From an uncultured Lutibacter sp. (GTDB lineage: Bacteria > Bacteroidota > Bacteroidia > Flavobacteriales > Flavobacteriaceae), in the NCBI RefSeq assembly GCF_947493565.1, contig NZ_CANLRG010000002.1:124001-188000 (forward strand): 64,000 nucleotides of DNA. The letters are read 5' to 3'. Below are positions 43,773 through 52,459 of this stretch, in pieces. Made by a program: the position numbers and the translations under genes. The notes under the pieces were generated by a model. It made no database searches, was not told the DNA's origin, and saw nothing but the letters and a program-made list of their open reading frames with translations. Position 1 is the first letter of the stretch. Every line of letters begins with the position of its first letter.

Positions 43773-44429
43773 TTACTTTTTTACAGGCAAAACGTAAAAA
43801 AATACTGCTATAAAGTGACAAAAACTACCTATTAAAACAAATATATGAAATATGGCATGGTTGTATTTTATACGCTTAATACTGTATAAAACTGCTCCAA
43901 TGGTATAAGAAATTCCTCCAGCTAATAACCATAAAAGTCCTTCTAAAACTAAACTATTTACTAAAGGTTTTATAGCAAAAATAATTAGCCACCCCATTAA
44001 CACATAAGCTATGGTTGAAATTTTGTCATATTTTCCGGTATAAAAGAGTTTTAAAATAACTCCCATAAGTGCCAAGCCCCAAGAAACGCCAAAAATAGTC
44101 CAACCTACCCAGCCCTTTAAAACAACTAATGTAAACGGAGTATAGGTTCCAGCAATTAAAATATAAATAGCAGCATGGTCAAAAATATTTAAACGTTGGC
44201 GTAATTTAGGGTTTTGAACATAATGATATAAGGTTGAAGCCGAATATAAAACTATTAAACTTGCTCCATAAATACTAAAACTCACTATATGCCATGCCGT
44301 TCCTTCTAAACTTGCAAACACAACTAACAAAACTAAGGCGGGTATACTTAAAACCAACCCTATTAAATGTGAAATTACATTCCATTTCTCTTCTTTAGGA
44401 TCATAGTATGTTACTAAGTCTTTTTTCAT
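43773..44429 (-). CDS. trhA: PAQR / hemolysin III family membrane protein
   Basis: This 218-residue protein has seven transmembrane helices. It carries the PAQR zinc-site pattern: NVISHLIGLVLSIP near the N-terminus, YSASTLYHYVQNPKLRQRLN with IFDHAAIYILIAGTYTPF in the middle, and YNHAIFHIFVLIGSFCHF at the end. Despite the hemolysin III name, bacterial members affect membrane lipid/energy homeostasis. The gene lies 41 bases after plsC on the same strand with no promoter box between, so the two are probably co-transcribed, fitting a membrane lipid role. Confidence 0.9.
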   Translation of the reverse strand: MKKDLVTYYDPKEEKWNVISHLIGLVLSIPALVLLVVFASLEGTAWHIVSFSIYGASLIVLYSASTLYHYVQNPKLRQRLNIFDHAAIYILIAGTYTPFTLVVLKGWVGWTIFGVSWGLALMGVILKLFYTGKYDKISTIAYVLMGWLIIFAIKPLVNSLVLEGLLWLLAGGISYTIGAVLYSIKRIKYNHAIFHIFVLIGSFCHFIAVFFYVLPVKK

Positions 44430-44470
44430 TTTTTTTAAACGAAATTAAAAACATTTAATTATTTATTGTT

Positions 44471-45214
44471 TTAATTATTTCTGTCGGAAATTAATTCATT
44501 AAAAATTAAATTAAATGTTTGTTTTTTTAAAGAGTCACTATCTCTAATAATCATTCCTTTAGTTTGAATAAAATGATGAATTTTTACTCTTAGTTTTCCT
44601 GGACTTCCACTAAAAAAAGTATACGAAAATCTTTTTTTACAATCATACATTGTAATAGGCACAATAGGTATTTGGTGCTCAATTGCCAAACGAAAAGCCC
44701 CATTTTTAAAATCGGCTAATACAATACTTTCATCATCAGGAACCAATCCTTCTGGAAAAATACAGATATCCAAACCATTTGATAGTCTTTTTCTTGCTTC
44801 ATCAAAAACTGCTTTTCTACTTCTCGAATTGTTTCTATCAACAATAATACAGGTCTGTTTATAAAAAAATCCAAATATTGGAATTCTGGTCAATTCTTTT
44901 TTACCAACAAAAACAAATGGATTTTTTGCCAGCGCAAGCATAACCATAATATCGATCATTGAGGTATGGTTTGGGCAAAACATATAGCTTTTTTTATCAT
45001 CTAAAACTTCATCTTCAATTACCGCTATTTTAAAGCCCATTACAAAAAGTATGGTTTTCCCCCAAACTTTGGCAATTTTAAAAAATACTGGATACAGTTT
45101 TTCTGACGAAGTTACTATTAATAAAATAGGAAAAATAGCAAGCACACTAAAAAACACCCAGCCATAAAACCAACAGCGCCAAAAAATGTATAATGGATAT
45201 TTAAAAATTTTCAT
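44471..45214 (-). CDS. 1-acyl-sn-glycerol-3-phosphate acyltransferase (PlsC-like)
   Basis: This 247-residue protein has two N-terminal hydrophobic segments and the acyltransferase blocks I (CPNHTSMIDIMVML, HX4D), II (GFFYKQTCIIVDRNN), III (ICIFPEGLVPDD) and IV (IPIVPITMYDC). It acylates lysophosphatidic acid in phospholipid synthesis. The frame is open to a TTG at 45295, but the promoter box at 45221-45228 lies inside that extension, so the ATG at 45214 (MKIFKYPLYIFWRCW) is the start. It is divergent from trpS. Confidence 0.88.
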   Translation of the reverse strand: MKIFKYPLYIFWRCWFYGWVFFSVLAIFPILLIVTSSEKLYPVFFKIAKVWGKTILFVMGFKIAVIEDEVLDDKKSYMFCPNHTSMIDIMVMLALAKNPFVFVGKKELTRIPIFGFFYKQTCIIVDRNNSRSRKAVFDEARKRLSNGLDICIFPEGLVPDDESIVLADFKNGAFRLAIEHQIPIVPITMYDCKKRFSYTFFSGSPGKLRVKIHHFIQTKGMIIRDSDSLKKQTFNLIFNELISDRNN

Positions 45215-45220
45215 AAGTAT

Positions 45221-45228
45221 CAAAAATA
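45221..45228 (-). promoter_or_regulatory. -7 box TATTTTTG of plsC, very close to the start codon
   Basis: This exact minus-strand TAnnTTTG match ends six bases before the ATG at 45214. The plsC message should be leaderless or have a leader of only a few bases. Confidence 0.52.
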
Positions 45229-45267
45229 CATATTTAAATTCTATTCTTTTTTTCTTTTTTAAATATG

Positions 45268-45275
45268 TATTTTTG
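45268..45275 (+). promoter_or_regulatory. -7 box TATTTTTG of trpS
   Basis: This exact TAnnTTTG match followed by CC lies 20 bases before the ATG at 45296. It is back-to-back with the plsC box in an 81-base divergent region. Confidence 0.55.
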
Positions 45276-45295
45276 CCTTTCAAATTTAAATACAA

Positions 45296-46264
45296 ATGTC
45301 GAGAATTTTAACAGGTGTTCAAAGCACAGGAACACCACATTTAGGAAACCTATTAGGTGCAATTATTCCAGCAATAGAAATGGCAAACAACTCTCAAGAA
45401 GATTCGTTTTTATTTATTGCAGATATGCATTCTCTTACTCAAATAAAAAATGGTAAAGAACTACGTGAAAATACTTACAGCGTAGCAGCAACTTGGCTTG
45501 CCTTTGGTTTAGATGTTAATAAAAGTGTTTTTTATCGACAAAGTGATATCCCTGAAGTTACTGAACTTTCTTGGTATTTAAGTTGTTTTTTCCCATTTCA
45601 AAGATTGACTTTAGCTCATAGCTTTAAAGATAAGGCAGATCGTTTAGATGATGTAAATGCTGGGCTTTTTAATTATCCTATGCTTATGGCTGCAGACATT
45701 TTATTATATGATGCTGAAATTGTACCAGTAGGAAAAGATCAATTACAGCACTTAGAAATAACTAGAGATGTTGCCAACCGATTTAATCATCAAATGGGAG
45801 ATACTCTTGTTCCTCCTGAAGCAAAAATTAAAGAGGGTACTATGTATGTTCCAGGTACAAATGGTGGGAAAATGAGTAAGTCTAGTGGAAATATTATAAA
45901 TTTATTTTTACCTGATAAGCAATTACGTAAACAGATTATGAAAATTCAAACGGATTCAACTCCGTTAGAAGATCCTAAAAACCCTGATACTTGTAATTTA
46001 TTTGCTTTATATAAATTAATTGCTTCTCCAAAACAAGTAGTTGAAATGAGAGCAAATTACGAAAATGGAAATTATGGTTATGGGCATGCTAAACAGGCTT
46101 TTTATGAATTATTAATTGATAAATATTCTACTGAAAGAGAACGTTATACCTATTACATGAACAACTTAGAAGAAATTGATAAAGCTTTAGCAATTGGAGC
46201 TGAAAAAGCACGAAAAGTTGCAGCAAAAGTTTTAAAAAGAGTTAGAAAAAAAATTGGTTATTAG
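45296..46264 (+). CDS. trpS: Tryptophanyl-tRNA synthetase
   Basis: This 322-residue class I synthetase has the HIGH-like motif in STGTPHLGNLLGAI (residues about 10-23) and KMSKS in GGKMSKSSGNIINL. The tryptophan pocket blocks ADMHSLTQ and MAADILLYDAEIVPVGKDQ are intact. It charges tRNA-Trp. Single-gene transcript with promoter box and a perfect terminator. Length is usual for the family. Confidence 0.97.
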   Translation: MSRILTGVQSTGTPHLGNLLGAIIPAIEMANNSQEDSFLFIADMHSLTQIKNGKELRENTYSVAATWLAFGLDVNKSVFYRQSDIPEVTELSWYLSCFFPFQRLTLAHSFKDKADRLDDVNAGLFNYPMLMAADILLYDAEIVPVGKDQLQHLEITRDVANRFNHQMGDTLVPPEAKIKEGTMYVPGTNGGKMSKSSGNIINLFLPDKQLRKQIMKIQTDSTPLEDPKNPDTCNLFALYKLIASPKQVVEMRANYENGNYGYGHAKQAFYELLIDKYSTERERYTYYMNNLEEIDKALAIGAEKARKVAAKVLKRVRKKIGY

Positions 46265-46275
46265 TTTAATCAAAT

Positions 46276-46309
46276 AAAAAAAACCGCTAAATATTTAGCG
46301 GTTTTTTTT
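46276..46309. terminator. Bidirectional terminator between trpS and the DUF4837 gene
   Basis: The 18-base perfect palindrome CCGCTAAATATTTAGCGG is flanked by eight A and eight T. It serves trpS (stop 46264) and the convergent DUF4837 gene (stop 46324), the last gene of the long ricT operon. Confidence 0.88.
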
Positions 46310-46323
46310 ATTTGGTTTTTTAG

Positions 46324-47298
46324 TTATTTAATTTTTATCGTTTTTAAAATAGCTTCTATTTCAAACATATAATCACGTTTGTTAATTGAAGGTGCGTAGG
46401 TAAAGCCTTCTACTACTACCAATCTATTATTTGGCTTATCTACAATAGTATAGCTTAAAAATGGACCTGCCATATATACATTTTTAACTTCCCACTTACC
46501 CCGAGTTTCAAAAGCTTTTTTACCATCAATTTCTACTTCAAAAATATGTGGTGCATAAGCTTCCTCAGTAATCATATATGAGCCATCTATTTCACCTGGA
46601 ATGTATTTTTCACCTATTGCATCTCTAATAGCAACAATATTGTTTCCATTTTCATCATCTTCAGAAGTAATAGGAACTGTATACGCAATAACTTCCATGC
46701 TATTACCTCCACCTATATGGTAACGATACCATATAAAATCACCATCATCTTCAACTTTATTATATTTTCGTGGAAATTTTAAAGTAAAACCTTGCTTATT
46801 AAACGTCTCAATTGTTGTTGGATCCCAATAACTTTTTGAAATTTCTCGCTGAGTAGCTTTTAAATCGGCATCTTTAAAAATAGTGACTATTTTTTTACTA
46901 TTTTTTTGAATTTCAGAAATCAACTCTTCTTTATTTTTTGCTGTTATTGTTACAATTTTTTGAGGTGCAGCATAAACATTGGTAGCAACTTTAAATGTAG
47001 TTGAATCTGTTATTCCAATATTTAACACACTTCTTGTAGCTCTAAACATGCTTCCAAAACTTTCTATTGGAACTTGAGTTACTTCAAACTGCGATTCTGG
47101 TTGTGGTAAGCCTAAAACAGGTTCTGTGATTATTTTTCTTAGCTCATCTCCTAACTCTCCTTGCCATTCGCTATTTTTCATTACAATTAGCAGATTATTA
47201 ATACGACCATTTGCTTCTTTTAATATTTTTTTATTATCTCCAGATCCACATGAGATGAATAAAGAAACTACAATTAATAAAACACTTATTTTTTTCAT
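46324..47298 (-). CDS. DUF4837 family lipoprotein
   Basis: This 324-residue protein has a lipoprotein signal peptide with lipid-modified Cys17 (LFISC) and the Bacteroidetes DUF4837 domain (NNLLIVMKNSEWQGELGDEL at the N-terminus, FKLEFPRKY-like KFPRKYNKVEDDGDFIWYRY in the middle). Function unknown. Its place after the MltD-like gene in an envelope operon suggests a cell-wall or outer-membrane role. The 61-base gap before it is the longest in the operon and holds only a weak TTAATTTG box. Confidence 0.82.
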   Translation of the reverse strand: MKKISVLLIVVSLFISCGSGDNKKILKEANGRINNLLIVMKNSEWQGELGDELRKIITEPVLGLPQPESQFEVTQVPIESFGSMFRATRSVLNIGITDSTTFKVATNVYAAPQKIVTITAKNKEELISEIQKNSKKIVTIFKDADLKATQREISKSYWDPTTIETFNKQGFTLKFPRKYNKVEDDGDFIWYRYHIGGGNSMEVIAYTVPITSEDDENGNNIVAIRDAIGEKYIPGEIDGSYMITEEAYAPHIFEVEIDGKKAFETRGKWEVKNVYMAGPFLSYTIVDKPNNRLVVVEGFTYAPSINKRDYMFEIEAILKTIKIK

Positions 47299-47359
47299 TT
47301 GTTATGATATTAATTTACACTGATTAAATTGAATGCTCAACAAATTAAGCTTTTCTAAA

Positions 47360-48898
47360 TTATTTTGTAAATATTTTTAATTTCATTCCTGGTTTTAGAC
47401 TTTTAGCACTCCAAATATTGTTCCAATCTTTAATATTTTGAACAGAAACATTAGAATATTTTTGAGCTATAGACCAAAGCGAATCTCCAGATTTAACTGT
47501 ATGTGTACTGAAATTTCCTTCAGGTTGTGCTTTTTTTGTTTTGTTAGATGTTGCAACTGCAACCGATGTGTTTAATTTTTTAGGATATACTATAAGTCTT
47601 TGACCAATTCTTAATCTGGTACTTCGCATATTATTCCAACGTTTTAAACTGCTTACAGATACGCCATATTTGTTAGCTATTTTACCTAAAAAATCACCGC
47701 TTTTAACTCTGTAAACAATCCGATCATTCATTTCAAAGTATTTTGGTAATGGTTTTTCTCTTTTAGCATCTTCAGCATCGGCATATGCATAAATTAATTG
47801 CTCGTTACTTATAAAATTACCAACATCTTTAACTGGTAAGGCTAATTTATAATCTCTACCTTTTATGTAAGGCACAATATCTAATTTATACTGTGGGTTT
47901 AAAAATTGTAATACTTCAATATCAACATTTAAAGTTTCATAAATTTGTTCAAAAGTTAATTGTCTTTTTACTTGAACCGTATCTGTTTCAAAATAGGTTA
48001 GTGTATTTTCTCTTGCCTTAATATTATGCTCATTTGCATATTCAAAGATATATAGTGTAGCATAAAAAGCAGGCACGTAATTAGCTGTTTCTCTAGGTAA
48101 GTTATGCCTAATATTCCAATAGTTAGTACTACCTCCTGAACGGCGAATTGCTTTAGTTACATTTCCTGGTCCTGAATTATACGCTGCTAAAGCCAAATCC
48201 CAATCTCCAAAAATTTTATACAAACTAGCCAAATATTTACAGGCAGCTTCTGTTGCGCTATAAGGGTCGGAACGTTCATCAACATAAGAGCTTACATTTA
48301 AATCAAATTGTTTTCCAGTTTGATACATAAATTGCCATAATCCTGTGGCTCCAACTCTTGAGCGCGCTCTAGGTTTAAGTGCAGACTCAACAATGGCTAA
48401 ATATTTCATTTCTAAAGGAATGTCATATTTATCTAATACCTCTTCAAAAATCGGAAAATAATAACGTGCTTTTTCCATTAAACCAGAAAAAGCGGATTTT
48501 CTTCTTTTTAAATAGGTTTTAATAACTTGTTCTAAATGCGTATTGTATTCAATATGAAAAGGAGTTTTACTGTCTAAAATTTGCAAACGCTCTTTTAATA
48601 CATCTGTTGGGAGTTCTTCTAAATCGGTTACTAAAATTTCATCTTCTTTTAGTACGTATTGAATGGTATCATACAAAGGCGATTTAATTAACTCGTTTAG
48701 CCATAAACTATCAATTAATGTTGCCTCTTTATGAAATTTAAGTACTAATGAATCTGATTTTTTTATAAATAGTGTATCATTTTCAGAAAATAACTCTTTG
48801 GTATCTTCAATTTTTTGAAGTTGCAAAGAATCCTTCTCTTTTTGCGAAAACCCAGTTACACTTATCAATAAAATTGCTATAAATCTTAGTTTCCTCAT
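47360..48898 (-). CDS. MltD-like membrane-bound lytic transglycosylase with two LysM domains
   Basis: This 512-residue protein has a signal peptide (ending VTGFSQ), an SLT domain (about 150-290) with catalytic Glu171 in LAIVESALKPRARS, GATGLWQFM and ALAAYNSGPGNVTKAIRR, and two C-terminal LysM repeats (about 398-440 and 465-510). It cleaves glycan strands to anhydromuropeptides. It lies six bases after the OmpA lipoprotein gene, so cutting and peptidoglycan-anchoring functions are co-expressed. Confidence 0.93.
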   Translation of the reverse strand: MRKLRFIAILLISVTGFSQKEKDSLQLQKIEDTKELFSENDTLFIKKSDSLVLKFHKEATLIDSLWLNELIKSPLYDTIQYVLKEDEILVTDLEELPTDVLKERLQILDSKTPFHIEYNTHLEQVIKTYLKRRKSAFSGLMEKARYYFPIFEEVLDKYDIPLEMKYLAIVESALKPRARSRVGATGLWQFMYQTGKQFDLNVSSYVDERSDPYSATEAACKYLASLYKIFGDWDLALAAYNSGPGNVTKAIRRSGGSTNYWNIRHNLPRETANYVPAFYATLYIFEYANEHNIKARENTLTYFETDTVQVKRQLTFEQIYETLNVDIEVLQFLNPQYKLDIVPYIKGRDYKLALPVKDVGNFISNEQLIYAYADAEDAKREKPLPKYFEMNDRIVYRVKSGDFLGKIANKYGVSVSSLKRWNNMRSTRLRIGQRLIVYPKKLNTSVAVATSNKTKKAQPEGNFSTHTVKSGDSLWSIAQKYSNVSVQNIKDWNNIWSAKSLKPGMKLKIFTK

Positions 48899-48904
48899 TA
48901 AAAT

Positions 48905-49855
48905 TTATTCTTTTAATAGTTTTGAAATTTCATCTAAATTAGGTGCTAAAATAATTTCTATTCTTCTATTTTTAGCTTTCCCTTCAAGAGTTTTATTGGA
49001 GTCAATTGGTACAAACTCACTTCTACCTGCTGCAGTAATTTGAGTTGGATTAACTCCCTTGTTTTCTAGAATTCTAACTATTGCTGTTGCCCTTTTAACA
49101 GATAAGTCCCAATTATCAATTAGTGTAGAGCCTCTATATGGAACATTGTCTGTATGCCCTTCAATTAAAACATTAATATCGGTATTTTCAGATAAAACAC
49201 TTGCCAGCTGCTCTACCGCTTTTTTACCTTCAGTTCCAACAGCCCAACTTCCAGAGTTAAACAATAATTTATTTTCCATAGACACATAAATTTTTCCATT
49301 TTTATGAACTACGGTTAAGCCTTTTCCTTCAAAATTGTGCAAGGCACTTGAAATTGCATTTTTTAAATGTTGCATTTGTGCTTCTTTTGCATCAATTAAA
49401 GCTTGTAACTCATCTATTTGTTCTGAGCGTTTATTCAGTTCTTTTTGTAGATTTTCTAAACGTTCGCTTTCCATTACAAGTTTTCGTTCTTTTTCTTCAA
49501 GTTGGACTAATAATTCTTGATTTTTTTTAGATTGTTCTGCTAGCTTTTTTGAACTTTGAGTTGCTAAAACCGTATATGATTCATCTAAATTTTTGTATTT
49601 ATTTTGAAGTGCTATATACTCATCATTTAAACTTTTATTTTGATTTTCTAGTACTGCATATTCATTTTGAAGCTTCTCAAAATCTTCTTCCAATGCCTTT
49701 TTAGAAACTAATAGTTGATCCTTTTCTTCAATTAAAGCGGTATTTGAAGCTCTTAATTTATTGAATTTTGTTTCTAACTCTTGATAAACTTTTTTAGAAA
49801 CACAGGCATTTAAGGTAAATGCAATAACAATTAAAATTGAGGTTTTTTTAAACAT
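48905..49855 (-). CDS. OmpA-domain lipoprotein with long coiled coil
   Basis: This 316-residue protein has a lipoprotein signal with Cys18 (TLNAC), a continuous coiled coil (about 22-165) rich in Glu, Lys and Leu, and a C-terminal OmpA domain (about 195-316) with LIEGHTDNVPYRG and KNRRIEIIL. It is expected to sit in the outer membrane and reach peptidoglycan through the rod. The frame is open to a TTG at 49900 inside xth, but the ATG at 49855 begins the signal peptide MFKKTSILIVIAF. Fourteen bases separate it from xth. Confidence 0.9.
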   Translation of the reverse strand: MFKKTSILIVIAFTLNACVSKKVYQELETKFNKLRASNTALIEEKDQLLVSKKALEEDFEKLQNEYAVLENQNKSLNDEYIALQNKYKNLDESYTVLATQSSKKLAEQSKKNQELLVQLEEKERKLVMESERLENLQKELNKRSEQIDELQALIDAKEAQMQHLKNAISSALHNFEGKGLTVVHKNGKIYVSMENKLLFNSGSWAVGTEGKKAVEQLASVLSENTDINVLIEGHTDNVPYRGSTLIDNWDLSVKRATAIVRILENKGVNPTQITAAGRSEFVPIDSNKTLEGKAKNRRIEIILAPNLDEISKLLKE

Positions 49856-49869
49856 ATTTTTAGTGTTTT

Positions 49870-50631
49870 TTATTTTTCTATTTCTACTACTATTGGACAA
49901 TGATCTGAATGTTTTGCTTCAGGTAAAATATATGCTCTTTTAATTTTATCTTTTAATGGCTCACTTACCATATGATAATCAATTCTCCATCCTTTATTAT
50001 TATTTCTAGCATTGGCTCTATAACTCCACCAACTGTAATGATGAGGTTCTTTATTTAAATACCTAAATGAATCAATAAATCCACTATCTATAAAATTTCC
50101 AATCCATTCTCTTTCAACGGGTAAAAACCCTGAAACACCTTTCATTTTAGGGTTATGAATATCAATTTCTTGGTGACAAATATTATAATCTCCACAAATA
50201 ATTAAATTGGGAATCTCTTTCTTTAAGTCATTTACATACTCTTGAAATTCATCCATATAATTCAATTTAAAATCTAACCTATCATCATTAGTTCCAGAAG
50301 GCAAGTACAAACTCATGATTGAAAATTCATCAAAATCAATACGCAAATTACGTCCTTCAAAATCCATTGATTCAATACCTGTTCCATATGCTACATAATT
50401 TGGTTCATGCTTTGATAAAATTGCTACGCTACTATAGCCTTTTTTTTGAGCTGAAAACCAATAATGGTATGGATAACCAGCTTCCTCAAACAAGTTTAAA
50501 TCTAGCTGATCTTTATGTGCTTTTGTTTCTTGAATACAAATTACATCAGGTTTTGCAGATTGTAACCAATCTAAAAACCCTTTTTTTAATGCTGCTCTAA
50601 TTCCGTTAACGTTGTATGATATTATTTTCAT
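49870..50631 (-). CDS. xth: Exodeoxyribonuclease III / AP endonuclease
   Basis: This 253-residue protein of the exonuclease III fold has all catalytic blocks: SYNVNGIRAALKKG, CIQETKAHKDQ (Glu), YLPSGTNDD, GDYNICHQEIDI, the WWSYRANARNNNKGWRIDYH block, and the terminal SDHCPIVVEIEK with the Asp-His pair. It cleaves at abasic sites and has 3'-5' exonuclease activity. It is located inside an envelope operon one base after the acyl-CoA synthetase gene. Confidence 0.95.
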   Translation of the reverse strand: MKIISYNVNGIRAALKKGFLDWLQSAKPDVICIQETKAHKDQLDLNLFEEAGYPYHYWFSAQKKGYSSVAILSKHEPNYVAYGTGIESMDFEGRNLRIDFDEFSIMSLYLPSGTNDDRLDFKLNYMDEFQEYVNDLKKEIPNLIICGDYNICHQEIDIHNPKMKGVSGFLPVEREWIGNFIDSGFIDSFRYLNKEPHHYSWWSYRANARNNNKGWRIDYHMVSEPLKDKIKRAYILPEAKHSDHCPIVVEIEK

Positions 50632-50632
50632 T

Positions 50633-52453
50633 TTATTCGTTTTCGTATAAATCTCTTAATGTTCTTCTCATTACTTTATTGGAAGCTGTTCTAGGTAATT
50701 TTTCAATTTTTACCAAATCTGAAACTTTAAATAGTGGGTTTAGTTGTTTTCTAACAACCTCTTTTGCTTGTTGTAAACGTTCTTCTTTAGTTACTTCAGT
50801 AGGGTTCTCTACATAATAAACAACTAATAAACTTGGTCCTCCATCTTTTGGTGAAACTGCAATAGCAGCAGCTTCTTTTACAAAGGAAAGTTTGTTTAAA
50901 ACCGCCTCTATTTGAACAGAACTTACTTTAATTCCACCTAAATTCATTGCGTCATCAACCCTTCCTTGAGCTTTATAATACCCATTTTCTAATTGCAAAA
51001 GTTGATCTCCATGACGCCGAGTTAAATTTCCTTCAAATTTTGGAGTGTTTTTATAATATACTTCAAAATGATTTCGATTTAATAAGGTATTTGATAATCC
51101 CATTATCGGTGGAAGTAAAAATAACTCTCCTTTAGTTGTTTTATTGTTGTTTTCATCTAACAATACAAATTCTCCTCCTAAAGCTTGAGTTGAAAAAGTA
51201 CTAGCTATATTTGGTTGAACAACAGTACTTGTAACATAACCTCCTCCTATTTCAGTACCTCCACAATATTCTATAACTGGTTTTTTATTTGCTAATTGCA
51301 TTAAATATTCCATTTCGTTTGGATTGGAAACTTCTCCGGTAGAACTAAAACATTTTATGGTATCCCAATTAAAGTTCTCCATACACTTTGTGTGCTGCCA
51401 ATATTTTACAAAACTTGGGATTACTCCCAACATAGTGACTTTTGCATATTGAACAAATTCACCAAACTCTTCACCCATAGGTGCTCCGTAATACAAAGCT
51501 ATAGTAGCTTTGTTAATAAGCGCTGCAAAAACCAACCAAGGCCCCATCATCCACCCTAAATTAGTTGGCCAACAAACCACATCATTTTTATGGATATCTT
51601 GATGGTAATATCCGTCACTTGCTCCTTTTATAGGTGTTGTATGTGTCCAAGGGATTGCTTTGGGTTCTCCTGTAGTTCCAGAAGAAAATAAAATAGTAAT
51701 GATATCATCTGGATGTTGAATAACTGTTTCAAATTCAGTATTAGAACTTACAAAATCAGTCCAATACATATCATGACTTCTGAGGTTGATAGTTTTTTCT
51801 GAAACTTCTAAAACAACTGCTTTTGGAGCATTAGCATCCACTATTTTTTGAAATAAAGGCAACTCTTTACCCGCCCTTTTTAATACATCTTGAGTAAAAA
51901 TTATGCTAGGTTTGGTTATTTTTAATCGAACAGCTATTTCATTTGGTGTAAAACTATCTGCTATGGTAACTATTGGCATTCCTGCTTTAATTCCTGCCAA
52001 ATAAATTGCTACAGCTTCTAAAGTCATAGGCATATCAATAGCAATTCTATCTCCCTTTTTTAGTCCAATTTTAAGTAGTCCATTAGCAATTCTATTAACT
52101 AATTCTAACAGTTCTTTTTGACTTACTTTTTGAAGTTGCCCTCCTTCTTTCTGAAAAATTATAGCAATACTATCATCATCATTTTGAAAGCAAGAATCTA
52201 CAATATTAAGTTTGGCATTTTTTAACCACTGTGGGTTTTCTACTCCATTAGAAACATCAACAATTGAAGTATATTTTTGTTGCAATTTAATTGCTAAATT
52301 TTGAAGTGTTTCTTCCCAAAAACTATCTTTTTGTGTTACAGACCATTTCCAAAAATCTTGATAATTATTAAAACCATGTTGTTGCATCATTTTAAAAATG
52401 TTGCTGTGTTCAATTACTTTTTTTGATGGCTTCCAAAAAGGTTTATACTTCAT
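50633..52453 (-). CDS. AMP-forming acyl-CoA synthetase, acetyl-CoA-synthetase-like
   Basis: This 606-residue ANL-superfamily enzyme has an acetyl-CoA synthetase N-terminal segment (FWKPSKKVIEHSNIFKMM), phosphate-binding loop LFSSGTTGEPKAIPW, adenine block YCGGTEIGGG, hinge GRVDDAMNLGGIKVSS and the catalytic Lys in PRTASNKVMRRTLRDLY. It activates a carboxylic acid to acyl-CoA; the substrate (acetate, acetoacetate or another short acid) is not decided by these motifs. It is unusual among peptidoglycan genes but embedded with gaps of six and one bases. Confidence 0.88.
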   Translation of the reverse strand: MKYKPFWKPSKKVIEHSNIFKMMQQHGFNNYQDFWKWSVTQKDSFWEETLQNLAIKLQQKYTSIVDVSNGVENPQWLKNAKLNIVDSCFQNDDDSIAIIFQKEGGQLQKVSQKELLELVNRIANGLLKIGLKKGDRIAIDMPMTLEAVAIYLAGIKAGMPIVTIADSFTPNEIAVRLKITKPSIIFTQDVLKRAGKELPLFQKIVDANAPKAVVLEVSEKTINLRSHDMYWTDFVSSNTEFETVIQHPDDIITILFSSGTTGEPKAIPWTHTTPIKGASDGYYHQDIHKNDVVCWPTNLGWMMGPWLVFAALINKATIALYYGAPMGEEFGEFVQYAKVTMLGVIPSFVKYWQHTKCMENFNWDTIKCFSSTGEVSNPNEMEYLMQLANKKPVIEYCGGTEIGGGYVTSTVVQPNIASTFSTQALGGEFVLLDENNNKTTKGELFLLPPIMGLSNTLLNRNHFEVYYKNTPKFEGNLTRRHGDQLLQLENGYYKAQGRVDDAMNLGGIKVSSVQIEAVLNKLSFVKEAAAIAVSPKDGGPSLLVVYYVENPTEVTKEERLQQAKEVVRKQLNPLFKVSDLVKIEKLPRTASNKVMRRTLRDLYENE

Positions 52454-52459
52454 TTTATC

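Noticed and set aside
45215-45295. N-terminal extension of the PlsC-like protein
   Set aside because: It starts at TTG, overlaps the trpS promoter and contains the plsC promoter box; the residues are not family-like.
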